This document shows, in pieces, positions 1 to 8,948 of a stretch of DNA of 64,000 bases (within the stretch, counting starts at the first letter, position 1; the number at the start of each line of letters is the position of its first letter). Origin of the DNA: Gammaproteobacteria bacterium (GTDB lineage Bacteria > Pseudomonadota > Gammaproteobacteria > Pseudomonadales > Azotimanducaceae). A model generated the notes under the pieces. It ran no database searches and was not told the origin of the DNA. It saw only the letters and a list, made by a program, of their open reading frames with translations. Made by a program: the position numbers and the translations under genes. The stretch covers positions 19,418-83,417 of the forward strand of contig JAPPHD010000193.1 of assembly GCA_028821125.1 (NCBI GenBank), written 5' to 3'.

Positions 1-743
1 GCGGCGACTTCAGGTACATGTTCGCGGAACTGTTCGGCAAGGCGACCGGGTACTGCAAGGGCAAGGGCGGCAGCATGCACGTCTCCAACCTGGAAATCGG
101 CATGCTCGGCGCAAACGGCATCGTCGGGGCAGGCACCACCATCGCCATGGGCGCCGCCTTTTCCTCCAAGTTCAGGAAAGCCGACAACGTGACGGTCTGC
201 TTCTTCGGCGACGGCGCCAGCAACGAAGGGGCGTTCCACGAGTCCGCGAACATGGCCGGCCTCTACAAGCTGCCCTGCGTCTACGTGTGCGAGAACAACG
301 GTTACGGCGAGTACACGCCCCAGGCCAATCACCAGGCCATCGTCGATATCGCCGACCGGGCGCCGGGCTACGGCATGCCGGGCGTGGTGGTGGACGGCAT
401 GGACGCGGTGGCGGTCTATGAAGCGGCCGGCGAAGCCATCGACCGTGCGCGTCGCGGCGAAGGGCCCACCCTCCTCGAGTGCAAGACCTATCGTTACTAC
501 GACCACGTCGGCGTACGCGGTATGGGGCTAAGTTACCGGACCGATGAAGAGGTCGAGCAGTGGCGCAAGAAAGACCCCATCGACACCTTCGAGGCCCGGC
601 TTGCCGAACAGGGGGTGCTCTCGGCGCAAGCGGCCAAGGCCGTTCACGATGAGATCCGGGCCGAGGTCGATGCAGCCGTGGACTACGCCGACGAGAGCCC
701 CTTCCCCGATCCCGCGACCATTCTCGAAGACGTTTACGCTTAA
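1..743 (+). CDS. acoA: Acetoin/pyruvate dehydrogenase E1 component, alpha subunit (5' truncated by window)
   Basis: This is the thiamine-diphosphate-dependent decarboxylase alpha subunit of a 2-oxo acid or acetoin dehydrogenase complex. The frame is open from base 3 to a TAA at 743, so the N-terminus lies outside the window and the ATG at 18 is internal. The ThDP/Mg motif is clear: GDGASNEG, then about 20 residues later ENNGYGEYT. The early KGKGGSMH stretch is typical of E1 alpha proteins. It is followed by the beta subunit, AcoX and E2 on the same strand. The presence of acoX favours an acetoin-type system over housekeeping pyruvate dehydrogenase. Substrate is inferred from context, not proven. 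Confidence 0.93.
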   Translation, partial: GDFRYMFAELFGKATGYCKGKGGSMHVSNLEIGMLGANGIVGAGTTIAMGAAFSSKFRKADNVTVCFFGDGASNEGAFHESANMAGLYKLPCVYVCENNGYGEYTPQANHQAIVDIADRAPGYGMPGVVVDGMDAVAVYEAAGEAIDRARRGEGPTLLECKTYRYYDHVGVRGMGLSYRTDEEVEQWRKKDPIDTFEARLAEQGVLSAQAAKAVHDEIRAEVDAAVDYADESPFPDPATILEDVYA

Positions 744-761
744 GTTTTGAAGGAGCCGGAC

Positions 762-1760
762 ATGGCCGAAGCACAGGAGAAACTCCGGGAAATCCCATAC
801 GTCGCGGCAATCGCCGACGGTATCCGGTGTGTGCTGCAGGAACAGCCGGATGCGTTTGTCGCCGGCGAAGACGTCGGCCAGGCCGGCGGCGTGTACGGGT
901 ATTTCCACGGGCTGCAGAAGGAATTCGGGGCAGATCGGGTGGTCGATACACCCATCTCCGAAGAAGGCATCGTGGGCCTCGGCGTCGGCGCTGCGGCCAC
1001 CGGCTGCCGGCCCGTCATCGACGTGATGTTCATGGACTTCATGGGCGAGTGCATGGACGAGATCGCCAACCAGCTCGCCAAGATGCGCTACATGTTCGGG
1101 GGCCGCGCCACCCTGCCGGTGACGGTATTGACCATGGCCGGTGCCGGCGCCAGTCTGGCCGCCCAGCACAGCCAGAGCCTGGAGGCCTGGATCTGCCACG
1201 TTCCGGGCCTGAAGGTGACGATGGCGTCCACGCCGTATGACGCCAAGGGCCTGATCATCAGCGCCGCCCGGGACGACAACCCGGTATTCGTCATCCTGAA
1301 CAAGATGTCGCTGGCCATGAAGGGGCACGTGCCGGAAGAGCCCTACACCATTCCCCTCGGCGAGGCGAACATCGTCCGCGAGGGTTCCAACTACACCATC
1401 ATCGCCACGGGCCGCATGGTGCACGAAGCGCTTGCCGCCGCCGAGCAACTCACCGAGGTCGGCATCGATGCGGAAGTGATCGACCCGCGCACGCTGCAGC
1501 CGTTCGACACCGATACGGCGGTGGCGTCCCTGAAGAAAACCCACCGGGCGATGATCGTGCACGAAGCCGTGCGTTTCGGCGGAATCGGCGGCGAGATCGC
1601 CGCCCAGCTTCAGGAACTGGCGTTCGACTGGCTCGACGCACCCGTCGCCCGGGTCGGCGCCCCCTTCTCGCCGGTGCCGTTCAGCCCGGCGCTGGAGCCG
1701 CACTACGTGCCGAATGCGGAGCGCATCGTGGCGGAGGCGCGAACGCAGCTCGGGATCTAG
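762..1760 (+). CDS. acoB: Acetoin/pyruvate dehydrogenase E1 component, beta subunit
   Basis: This 332-residue transketolase-like protein pairs with E1 alpha to form the active site that decarboxylates the substrate and passes the C2 unit to lipoyl-E2. The N-terminal half carries EDVGQAGGVYGYFHGL and DTPISEEGIVGLGVGAA, typical of E1 beta. The C-terminal transketolase domain has IDPRTLQPFDTDT. The ORF track begins at a TTG at 747, but the ATG at 762 has an AAGGAG ribosome site eight bases upstream and gives the expected N-terminus. It starts 18 bases after the alpha stop, consistent with one operon. Length is normal for the family. Confidence 0.94.
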   Translation: MAEAQEKLREIPYVAAIADGIRCVLQEQPDAFVAGEDVGQAGGVYGYFHGLQKEFGADRVVDTPISEEGIVGLGVGAAATGCRPVIDVMFMDFMGECMDEIANQLAKMRYMFGGRATLPVTVLTMAGAGASLAAQHSQSLEAWICHVPGLKVTMASTPYDAKGLIISAARDDNPVFVILNKMSLAMKGHVPEEPYTIPLGEANIVREGSNYTIIATGRMVHEALAAAEQLTEVGIDAEVIDPRTLQPFDTDTAVASLKKTHRAMIVHEAVRFGGIGGEIAAQLQELAFDWLDAPVARVGAPFSPVPFSPALEPHYVPNAERIVAEARTQLGI

Positions 1761-1893
1761 CCCGTGAAAGGAGTCCGCCCACGTTCGATCGCGGACGCAT
1801 CCCACCTGCCGGCGTTGCCCGGTGCTCTCGGTGCGACGCCGGGCTTCCGCCACGGGCCGGCTGCTGGGCTGCGCTCCACAAGGTAACTGTTCC

Positions 1894-2910
1894 GTGGGCG
1901 TCATCGGCATTGTCGCCAACCCGGCGTCCGGCAAGGACGTGCGCCGCCTGGTCGCCCGAGCCTCGGTGTTCGACAACCAGGAAAAGCAGGCTATCGTCAG
2001 CCGTGCATTGGTCGGCGCTCACGCCGCCGGGGCACGCAAGGTCGCCTGGCTCGACGATGCGCACGGCATCGTTGCAGGGGCGGTGAAGGACCATGACGAC
2101 CTCGAGTGCACAGCGCTGGATGCAACCCGCACCGCCACCCCGCTCGACACGATTACCGCCGCCCGGGCACTCAAGGACATCGACTGCGCCGTGGTCATCA
2201 CCCTGGGGGGCGACGGCACCAACCGCGCCTTCGCCATCGGCTGGCACGACGCGCCGCTGATCGCCCTGTCGACAGGCACCAACAACGTGTTCCCCTGCCT
2301 GCTCGAAGGCACGGTCGCCGGGGCGGCGGCCGGGCTGATCGCCGCCGGGCGCATCCGTCTCGACGAGGTGGCCCGGCAACAGAAACTAATACGTGTGGAG
2401 GTCGAAGGAGAGCGCGGCGATCTCGCTCTCATCGATGCCGTCCTCAGCCGGGAACGTTTCATCGGCGCCCGGGCGCTGCTCGCGCCGGAATTGCTCGACT
2501 CCGCCCTTCTGACCTGTGCCGATCCGGCCGCGGTGGGGGTGACTTCAATCGGCGGGCTCCTGCACAGCGTCAGCCGCGATGACGATTGCGGCCTGCGCTT
2601 GGTTTTCGGGCCCGGAGGCCACACCGTCCAGGCGCCCATCGCACCCGGGCTCTATCGCCAGGTTGCCGTCTCCGACCATGGGACCGTTCCATTCGGCGAG
2701 CGGGTCGAGATCGCCGGGCAGGGAGTACTGGCATTTGACGGCGAGCGGGACCGGACCCTGAAGGCGGGCCAGAAAGCCAGGATGTTTGTCGAATGCAGCG
2801 GCCCGCACGTGGTCGACGTGTGGAAAACACTCGAGTTGGCGGCCGAGAGAGGATTGTTTAGCATGGCGCGCGAATCGCAGACGGCCGAAGCGCCGCACGA
2901 TGCGGGCTGA
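1894..2910 (+). CDS. acoX: AcoX-like NAD kinase-fold protein
   Basis: This about 338-residue protein belongs to the ATP-NAD kinase/AcoX family. It shows the NAD-kinase signature LGGDGTNR around residue 105 and the following STGTNN. AcoX genes accompany acetoin dehydrogenase operons, but the biochemical role of AcoX is not settled. I placed the start at the GTG at 1894, preceded by AAGG, because MGVIGIVANPASGKD is the conserved beginning; the ORF track's 24 extra residues are Arg-rich and look untranslated. It sits between E1 beta and E2, supporting assignment of this operon to acetoin rather than pyruvate. Its C-terminal half carries no second catalytic domain I recognise. Confidence 0.88.
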   Translation: MGVIGIVANPASGKDVRRLVARASVFDNQEKQAIVSRALVGAHAAGARKVAWLDDAHGIVAGAVKDHDDLECTALDATRTATPLDTITAARALKDIDCAVVITLGGDGTNRAFAIGWHDAPLIALSTGTNNVFPCLLEGTVAGAAAGLIAAGRIRLDEVARQQKLIRVEVEGERGDLALIDAVLSRERFIGARALLAPELLDSALLTCADPAAVGVTSIGGLLHSVSRDDDCGLRLVFGPGGHTVQAPIAPGLYRQVAVSDHGTVPFGERVEIAGQGVLAFDGERDRTLKAGQKARMFVECSGPHVVDVWKTLELAAERGLFSMARESQTAEAPHDAG

Positions 2911-3017
2911 AAAACAAAGAGTACGCGGGACGGGCAGCAGAATACCGCCGGCGCACGCGATGGTGAGTCAATCGCCAGGAAATGCCTGCCTATTCGTGAC
3001 CACCGGAGGAATTTGAA

Positions 3018-4355
3018 TTGCCCCAGGAAATCTACCTCGTAAAGGTCGGCATGAACATGACCGAAGGGATCGTCGAGGAGTGGTGCATCGCCGACGGCGA
3101 GCGCGTTGAAAAAGGCGACCTCCTCTATCGCCTGGAGACCGAGAAGGTCAATCTCGATGTGGATGCCGAGGCGACCGGAATCGTCAGGCACATCGTCGCC
3201 GAAGGCGTCACCATGAAGCCCGGCGACGTGGTCGGCTACATCTACGAACCCGGGGAAGCGATACCGGACATCCTGCCCAAAGCCGGCGGCGCCGCTGCCG
3301 CGGTCGAAACGCCTTCGGCCGATGCAGGTGCCGCGGCCGCTGCAGCCACCGTGCCGATGTCAAAGAACGGAAGGCAGTTCTCCTCTCCCGCGGCCCGGCG
3401 GCTGGCCCGCGAACTGAATGTCGAGATCGCCACCGTGAACGGAACCGGGCCGGGAGGCCGTGTCGTCGAAGCCGACGTGCAGGCAGCGTCGGCGGCCAGG
3501 CCGGAACCGGCCAAACCGCCGGCCTCCTCGCCCATGGCCCGCAAGCTGGCACGCGAACTGGGCGTGGATCTGGCGGGCATTCAGGGCACGGGCCCGGGCG
3601 GCCGCATTACCAAGGAAGACGTGGAACAGGCGGCCAGTGCCCCCGCCGCACCCGAATTCGCTCCCGCCGAGGACCGCACCGTGCCGGTCCGGGCCATGCG
3701 CAGGACAATTGCCACGCGCATGCACGACAGCCTGCAGACATCCGCGCAGTTGACCATGGACATGGATGTCAACATGGACGACGCGGTCAAGCTTCGCACC
3801 CAGCTCATCGATGAATGGAAGGACGAGGGGCTGCGGCCGACCTATACCGACCTGGTGATCCGCGCCTGTGCCAAGGCGCTGGCGAAGCACCCCAACATGA
3901 ACAGTGTTTACGGTGAAACGGAAATTACCCTGCGGGGCGACATCAACGTGGGGATGGCGGTGGCCCTGGAAGAGGGGCTCATCGTCCCGGTCATACGGCA
4001 CGCCGACCGGCTCACGATGAAGCAACTCGTCCAGCAGAGCGCGCGCCTGGCCGGCGCGGCCCGGGACGGCACCCTGACACCCGACGACCTGCACGACGGC
4101 ACCTTCACCGTCTCGGCGCTCGGAATGTTCGGCGTGGACTCGTTCACGCCAATCATCAACGCGCCGCAAGCGGGCATTCTGGGCGTCAACCGGATTCGCG
4201 ATGGGGTCGCGTGGGAAGGCGCGACGCCCCGCAAGACCCAGGAGATGCGCCTGTCACTCACCTGGGACCACCGCGTGCTCGACGGCGCCCCTGCCGCGCT
4301 GTTCCTGGGCGCTGTCCGCGATCTGCTGGAGGCTCCGTACCGCTTGCTGGTCTGA
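3018..4355 (+). CDS. acoC: Dihydrolipoamide acyltransferase (E2) with two peripheral-subunit-binding domains
   Basis: This 445-residue E2 core transfers the acyl group from lipoamide to CoA. Residues 1-78 form the lipoyl domain, with the modified lysine in ETEKVNLD (K43). Two E3/E1-binding domains follow: SSPAARRLARELNV...GTGPGGRV (about 122-156) and SSPMARKLARELGV...GTGPGGRI (about 170-204). The catalytic domain occupies the remainder and contains DHRVLDG (H418). Most bacterial E2 proteins have one such binding domain. Translation appears to start at TTG 3018 behind GGAGGA; no ATG gives the lipoyl N-terminus. No E3 gene is visible in the window, so E3 must be shared or lie elsewhere. Confidence 0.94.
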   Translation: MPQEIYLVKVGMNMTEGIVEEWCIADGERVEKGDLLYRLETEKVNLDVDAEATGIVRHIVAEGVTMKPGDVVGYIYEPGEAIPDILPKAGGAAAAVETPSADAGAAAAAATVPMSKNGRQFSSPAARRLARELNVEIATVNGTGPGGRVVEADVQAASAARPEPAKPPASSPMARKLARELGVDLAGIQGTGPGGRITKEDVEQAASAPAAPEFAPAEDRTVPVRAMRRTIATRMHDSLQTSAQLTMDMDVNMDDAVKLRTQLIDEWKDEGLRPTYTDLVIRACAKALAKHPNMNSVYGETEITLRGDINVGMAVALEEGLIVPVIRHADRLTMKQLVQQSARLAGAARDGTLTPDDLHDGTFTVSALGMFGVDSFTPIINAPQAGILGVNRIRDGVAWEGATPRKTQEMRLSLTWDHRVLDGAPAALFLGAVRDLLEAPYRLLV

Positions 4356-4386
4356 CGGGCCAGTTCGCGTCATTCAGGCGATCGGT

Positions 4387-4830
4387 TCAACCTCGCTCTG
4401 CGGTTGCTGCCGTGGCGCCCGAAACTGAATCCGCCGCGGGTGCGTTGCGGCTCACGTCCACACCCATGTGGGCAACCGCCAGGCTGATCACGTCCATCTT
4501 TGCGCCGAGGGCCCTGATTTCACCTCGCAGTTCGCGAATTTCACCTCGCAGTTCGCGAGTTTCACCTCGCAGTTCGCGACGGAGGTCCTCGACATCCTCG
4601 CGCCTTTCCCGCCGCAGAGTCTGATCCGCTTCGTTCATGTCGCGACGCAATTCAGCCATGGAGTCGCGCAATGCAGCGGATTCGTCGCCAATCTTGCCGT
4701 TCAGGCTACTCCATCCCGCCAAGAAACTCAGGAGCACCGTCACTCCGATCGCCAGAATCGCCAGCGTCTCCTGAGACAGGTTCCCGGCAACGCCACGAAT
4801 GCCGCAGACGGTCTTTGCAATCTCTGTCAT
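4387..4830 (-). CDS. Small membrane-anchored coiled-coil protein with heptad repeats
   Basis: This 147-residue hypothetical protein has one membrane segment (about residues 21-37, LAILAIGVTVLLSFLAG). A long charged helix follows, with RELRGEI-type heptads repeated in tandem, predicting a coiled coil. The DNA shows three near-identical 21-bp units at 4518-4580. I chose the ATG at 4830 (MTEIAKTV) with GGGAGA upstream; the ORF track's extra 22 residues are unlikely. It has the same layout as the protein at 57462-57794. Function is unknown. Such small proteins may act in oligomerisation or scaffolding, but that is inference. It converges on acoC. Confidence 0.72.
   Translation of the reverse strand: MTEIAKTVCGIRGVAGNLSQETLAILAIGVTVLLSFLAGWSSLNGKIGDESAALRDSMAELRRDMNEADQTLRRERREDVEDLRRELRGETRELRGEIRELRGEIRALGAKMDVISLAVAHMGVDVSRNAPAADSVSGATAATAERG
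4518..4580. repeat. Three tandem 21-bp units inside a coiled-coil gene
   Basis: The unit TTTCACCTCGCAGTTCGCGA plus one variable base occurs three times head to tail. Each unit encodes exactly one seven-residue RELRGEI heptad on the minus strand. A degenerate continuation is visible on the promoter-proximal side of the gene. Unit gain or loss would keep frame and change coiled-coil length by one heptad. Confidence 0.9.
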
Positions 4831-5068
4831 ACCCAATCTCCCGCGCGTGACGAACGGGGCCAGCACCAAGCAATGACACTTGGGAAATACTAACACCGAC
4901 GACTCTGCTTAACAGGCGTGATTGCCCGCATTTGCGTGCGCGCCAGGCCAGTTCAAGGGTAAGAAACGGGGTAAGTGACAACCAACACGCGGCAGCCCGC
5001 ATATCGGTCCAAGGGCCGAGATGGTCGATACACCTCCAGCCACGCAAGCCTGAAACACCGCATCCCCT

Positions 5069-6103
5069 TCAATCTGGTGCAATCGTCCAGTCGGATTGCG
5101 GATGCGCCTCAAGAAACGCCAAAAGGTTCTTCGGCCGATAACTCGGCATGTTGAGAAAGCGTTCGCGTACGGAATCGTGAACGGTCTCCAACCCCGGCAG
5201 CAACTTGCCGATGGGCCGCACATGACGGCCCTTGACCCGGTACATGCCCGTCCAGGATCGATGCAGCTTGCCCAGGGGGTCGGGTCGCACCTTCGCGTTC
5301 CGATAGCCATCGTCGAACGCGAGACCATGCGCCGCCGCCCGGGACCACATCCATTGCAGCGCCACGTGGGCCAGGCCGGGATCGGCGTTGCCGCCGCCCA
5401 CGTCGCCGTGCACGCCGGCAAACCATTGCTGTTCGATGGTCTGGCCGTCTTTCGGCAACCGTTTCCAGAGCGTCGGCTCGAAATCGATGCGCTTCTCGTC
5501 GATCGCGACGGCGTGGCAGGCGTTCTCGATGATCCCGCTCAGCGACGTATCGTGGAATGCGTACTTGCGGTTGCCCCCCATCGCCTCGAAGATCTGGCTC
5601 GGAACCCCCAGGGCGCCGACCGTATCCCAGACACCGACGAACCGGATGCGCACTTCTTGGGAGTATTCGCGCCGGAACTCGAGCGCCGTCGGCACGTCAG
5701 GCCCTGCTCGGCGCCGGTACATTCTGTAGGCGGCGGGAATCCGGTCAGCGTGGACTTTCTTCAGCACCCCGGCATTGCGAATCAGGCCGGCAAGGCTACG
5801 CGCAGTATAGGCGCCACGGCTGAAACCGAAGAAAAAGATCTCATCGCCGCGCGAGTAGTTATGCACCAGGAAGCGGTAGGCATCCTGAATGTTCTTGTCG
5901 ATGCCGGCACCGAGCATGCCGCCCCGGATCTTGTCGCCGTAGGAGCCGATCCCCCAGTCGTAGAAGACGACCTGGGGGACGCACTGGTCGTCGACAGGCC
6001 GCAGTGCGCGGGCTGTGCGAACCACGTTGGTTACGTGATGCTGCTCCGGGCTGTTCCAGGTGCCGTCGCAGCAGACCACCAAGCGTTTCTTCGTTTCGGG
6101 CAT
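5069..6103 (-). CDS. DUF2235 (Tle1-like) alpha/beta hydrolase
   Basis: This 344-residue protein matches the DUF2235 family, an alpha/beta-hydrolase group that includes the type VI secretion phospholipase Tle1. The N-terminal RLVVCCDGTWN and the nucleophile elbow GFSRGAYTAR (serine about 95) are diagnostic. RFVGVWDTVGALG and GVHGDVGGG, which probably carries the acid/His part of the site, follow. There is no signal peptide and no VgrG, PAAR or immunity gene alongside, so a secreted effector role is not supported here; a cytoplasmic lipase or esterase is equally possible. It starts at an ATG at 6103 and is transcribed alone, with a 240-base gap to the next coding region on its strand. Confidence 0.85.
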   Translation of the reverse strand: MPETKKRLVVCCDGTWNSPEQHHVTNVVRTARALRPVDDQCVPQVVFYDWGIGSYGDKIRGGMLGAGIDKNIQDAYRFLVHNYSRGDEIFFFGFSRGAYTARSLAGLIRNAGVLKKVHADRIPAAYRMYRRRAGPDVPTALEFRREYSQEVRIRFVGVWDTVGALGVPSQIFEAMGGNRKYAFHDTSLSGIIENACHAVAIDEKRIDFEPTLWKRLPKDGQTIEQQWFAGVHGDVGGGNADPGLAHVALQWMWSRAAAHGLAFDDGYRNAKVRPDPLGKLHRSWTGMYRVKGRHVRPIGKLLPGLETVHDSVRERFLNMPSYRPKNLLAFLEAHPQSDWTIAPD

Positions 6104-6239
6104 GGCGTATTTCCTTGACTACTCGCCGGTGCGAAACCCGGAAAATTGTAATCGAATACAACGAGTCTCACATCAAGTCAGGAGCAATTGAACTGCGTAA
6201 CGCAGCGGATTCGCCGCCCTCCTTCCTGGCTGGCCCACA

Positions 6240-6271
6240 AACAAAACGGCCCGGAACGATGTGCCCGGGCC
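6240..6271 (-). terminator. Rho-independent terminator of the TonB receptor gene
   Basis: Read on the minus strand, GGCCCGG and CCGGGCC form a stem around a ten-base loop and are followed by GTTTTGTTTGT. It lies 37-68 bases after the receptor stop codon. Confidence 0.75.
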
Positions 6272-6307
6272 TTATGGCAAGATTCTCTTCGACCGATTCG
6301 CGGCTTG

Positions 6308-8803
6308 TTACAGATCCATCGAAACTTCGAGACCCCAGGACGAACCTTGAGTGACCGTGCTGGATGCAAAAAGTGTGGCGATGGTAGCTGGCGTCTCGAA
6401 TACTTCATCGGTCAGATTGCGGCCATAGACCGTAACCGCCAAGTTGTTCCAGCGATACGTCGCAGCCGCGCTCAGATTTTCGCGAGAAGCCACTTCGTTA
6501 AACCTGGTATTGAGCAAAACCGTCTGAATAGTATCGATCCAGTCATACTTGGCGTAGATCTCTATTTCGCCAGGTCCCACCGGCCATGTCGCCGTACCGC
6601 CAACGCCCATTGTAAATTCAGGCGCATTCCTCGGAATCAGGTGTGTTGCGTCCTCAATTATCGTTAGGTTATCCGTTGGGTCAATATCAGTTTCGAACTC
6701 TTTGTACTTGGCATCGAGCCAGCCAAACGAGGCAAAAAAGCTCATATATTGGTTTGCGACAAACTGAAGCTCAGCCTCGATGCCTTTGTACTGCGCATCA
6801 GCCACATTGTCGAAAACAGTTGCAACGGTATCCGTAGTGGCGTCGAACTGCACAGATGCTTCTTGCTTGTCCTTGAAATCATTCAGGAAGAAAACTGCAT
6901 TGAATTGAACCCGATTGTCCAGGAATTGACTCTTTACGCCAGCTTCCCACGAATTGGCGAATTCAGGATCGTACTGGTCTCGCTCAAAGTCCGAGACATT
7001 CTGGTTGACGCCAAAAAACCCACCAGAGTGAAATCCTTCGGAATAGGATGCATACAAGAGAACGTCGTCTGAAAATCGATAGGAAAGACCAAACTTCGGC
7101 GAGATCTCATCCCACTTGTTGTCCAGGTCGGCAAAGTTTGGAAAATTTTTGATTCGCTGCCTGGCGACAGAACCGAGATAGGCTTGGCCAGCCTCAAAAT
7201 CCTTCTCTTCCTGCGTCCAGCGCAATCCAGCGGTGAGAGTCCAATCCGGCACAAATTCCCAATCCACTTGCGCATAGAACGCAATCGATTCCGTAACTTG
7301 ATGCTCGAACAACCTTTGGGTGTAGGCATCACCGAGCCCGCTCAGAGACGCACCGGTGTCACACCATACTTGCCCAAAGAACAGAGCACGGTCGGGACTC
7401 CAACACATTTCCAATGGCGTCGGATAACGCGCAATGGTCTCTGCCAATCCAGGAACGAGTCCAAGCAACGGTCCCGGCGCACCCCAGGTATTGTTGCGCA
7501 AATCGTAGCCATGAAAAGGATTCAGTTGGCTTACGAAATACCAGAATTCTCCGCCGGTGACCCAATCCTGCTCGAACTCACTTTCCCAATAATATCCTCC
7601 AACAACGAAGTCGACGTTATTCCACGAACCTTCCAAGCGAAGTTCTTCGCTAAACTGATCGTAGTCGTTCAGCCGCTCAATGGTGATGTGGTTGCGAAAT
7701 GTTCCGTCGAAATCGAACTTTCGATCCTCGATCATGTCCCTATAGCCCGTCACTGAAACAAGCCTTAAGTTGTCCGTGATGTCGAAGGACAGATTCAATG
7801 TATACGCATCCACCGCCGTCTTGGCCGGGTTGTTGATATCAATTTCGGTCGTCGACGGAATGTCCAGATTCGTCCGACAGGGTACTCCGGCACCGAATAA
7901 AGGCGCCAGGGTGCAAGCCAGGAATCCATTGCTGAAGTTTGGTTCTTTCGGATCCGTCGGCGGGGAGGCTACGCCCGGCGCCAAGTTCCAGTTATGCATC
8001 GTGGAACCGATTTCGCTGTTGTCATCGAACTTCTCGACTGTCAGCATGGCTTCAAAACGATCATTGGGCGTGGCGAGCAACGTAACGCCATAGTTCTGGT
8101 AGTCGGTCTCCGGCATCCTCTTTTCGAGATAGGTATTCCGTATGTAGCCGTCGTTTTGAATGGAAGTGAAAAACACCTTGGCTGCAAGCTGATCTTCGAT
8201 TACCGGCGTGTTCAACACCGCTCTGATTTCTTTCTGGTCCCACTTGCCGATAGTGGCTTTGAACCGAGCGCCCAACTCGCCGGTTGGTCTGCTCCGAATC
8301 ACGTGGACCAATCCCCCGACCGTGTTCTTTCCAAACAAGGTACCTTGAGGCCCGCGGAGTATTTCGACTCGTTCAATGTCGAAATTCTCGAGCACCTGGC
8401 CGCCTAGCGAACCCAAGTAAATGCCATCGATCATTACCCCAATCGGGGAATCGAAAGAGTTGTCATCCGTGCGGACCGGACTGATGCCCCGAATGATGAT
8501 CGATGACCCATTGTTACGACCCGGATTGTCATCGATTCGTACGTTCGGCGCGAAGCCATTCAAATCCGCGAGGTTACGTATGTTGGACTTGGTCAACTCC
8601 TGAGACAATGCAGTGATGGCCACAGGCACCTCTTGGGCCGATTCCTCCCGCTTCCGAGCGGTAACGATGATTTCCTCGAGCACCGCATCGGAGGACGCGC
8701 CCTGCCCGGACTCTGCGAACGCCGTTGTGGATGCTCCAAGCCCAATAACCACGAATGCTGCAACTGACGCAGGCAAAATCAACGACTTGCTCACTTTCAA
8801 CAT
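6308..8803 (-). CDS. TonB-dependent outer-membrane receptor (AT-richer, probably acquired)
   Basis: This 831-residue protein has a signal peptide ending near AFAESG, a TonB-box-like LEEIIVTARKREESAQEVPVAI segment, a plug domain with ILRGPQGTLFGKNTVGG, and a 22-strand barrel ending in an aromatic-flanked terminus (SWGLEVSMDL). It imports an unidentified large nutrient using proton-motive force relayed by TonB. The IIVTARKREE box is usual in sphingomonad-type and marine gammaproteobacterial receptors for carbon compounds. The base composition is visibly lower in GC than its neighbours, with many AT-ending codons. Its upstream side abuts a broken carboxylesterase gene. A good GAGGGAG ribosome site precedes the ATG. 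No SusD-type partner or transport operon is adjacent. Confidence 0.95.
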   Translation of the reverse strand: MLKVSKSLILPASVAAFVVIGLGASTTAFAESGQGASSDAVLEEIIVTARKREESAQEVPVAITALSQELTKSNIRNLADLNGFAPNVRIDDNPGRNNGSSIIIRGISPVRTDDNSFDSPIGVMIDGIYLGSLGGQVLENFDIERVEILRGPQGTLFGKNTVGGLVHVIRSRPTGELGARFKATIGKWDQKEIRAVLNTPVIEDQLAAKVFFTSIQNDGYIRNTYLEKRMPETDYQNYGVTLLATPNDRFEAMLTVEKFDDNSEIGSTMHNWNLAPGVASPPTDPKEPNFSNGFLACTLAPLFGAGVPCRTNLDIPSTTEIDINNPAKTAVDAYTLNLSFDITDNLRLVSVTGYRDMIEDRKFDFDGTFRNHITIERLNDYDQFSEELRLEGSWNNVDFVVGGYYWESEFEQDWVTGGEFWYFVSQLNPFHGYDLRNNTWGAPGPLLGLVPGLAETIARYPTPLEMCWSPDRALFFGQVWCDTGASLSGLGDAYTQRLFEHQVTESIAFYAQVDWEFVPDWTLTAGLRWTQEEKDFEAGQAYLGSVARQRIKNFPNFADLDNKWDEISPKFGLSYRFSDDVLLYASYSEGFHSGGFFGVNQNVSDFERDQYDPEFANSWEAGVKSQFLDNRVQFNAVFFLNDFKDKQEASVQFDATTDTVATVFDNVADAQYKGIEAELQFVANQYMSFFASFGWLDAKYKEFETDIDPTDNLTIIEDATHLIPRNAPEFTMGVGGTATWPVGPGEIEIYAKYDWIDTIQTVLLNTRFNEVASRENLSAAATYRWNNLAVTVYGRNLTDEVFETPATIATLFASSTVTQGSSWGLEVSMDL

Positions 8804-8876
8804 AGATGAATCTCCCTCTGTGTGCGCAAGCTCCCCGGAGGAGAGCCCACCAACTCTATCTGGCGGCGCAGATAAT

Positions 8877-8908
8877 ATAACGTGTTTACCCTTCGTTCCA
8901 GTGCAGGT
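8877..8908 (-). promoter_or_regulatory. Candidate promoter for the TonB receptor
   Basis: On the minus strand a TGGAAC-like -35 is followed after 17 bases by TATTAT within an AT-rich stretch. It lies about 80 bases upstream of the receptor ATG. The -35 match is weak, so the site is tentative. Confidence 0.35.
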
Positions 8909-8948
8909 CTCAGGGAATCCCCGCGTGACTTCGCTGCGGTCCTGCCGT

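Noticed and set aside
1757-1764. CTAGCCCG at the acoB stop, like the end of the palindromic element
   Set aside because: Only eight bases match and there is no inverted partner nearby.
528-1976. 482-residue minus-strand ORF over acoA/acoB
   Set aside because: Antisense of two well-supported E1 genes, with low-complexity content.
4501-4600. Short tandem repeats as a CRISPR array
   Set aside because: Units are contiguous without spacers and encode heptads in frame.
5069-6103. DUF2235 protein as a type VI secretion effector
   Set aside because: No VgrG, PAAR, Hcp, adaptor or immunity gene is near, and the family also includes non-effectors.
8613-8948. Upstream part of ORF 8613-9200 as an esterase N-terminus
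   Set aside because: It is antisense to the TonB receptor signal and TonB-box codons and shows no esterase motif.
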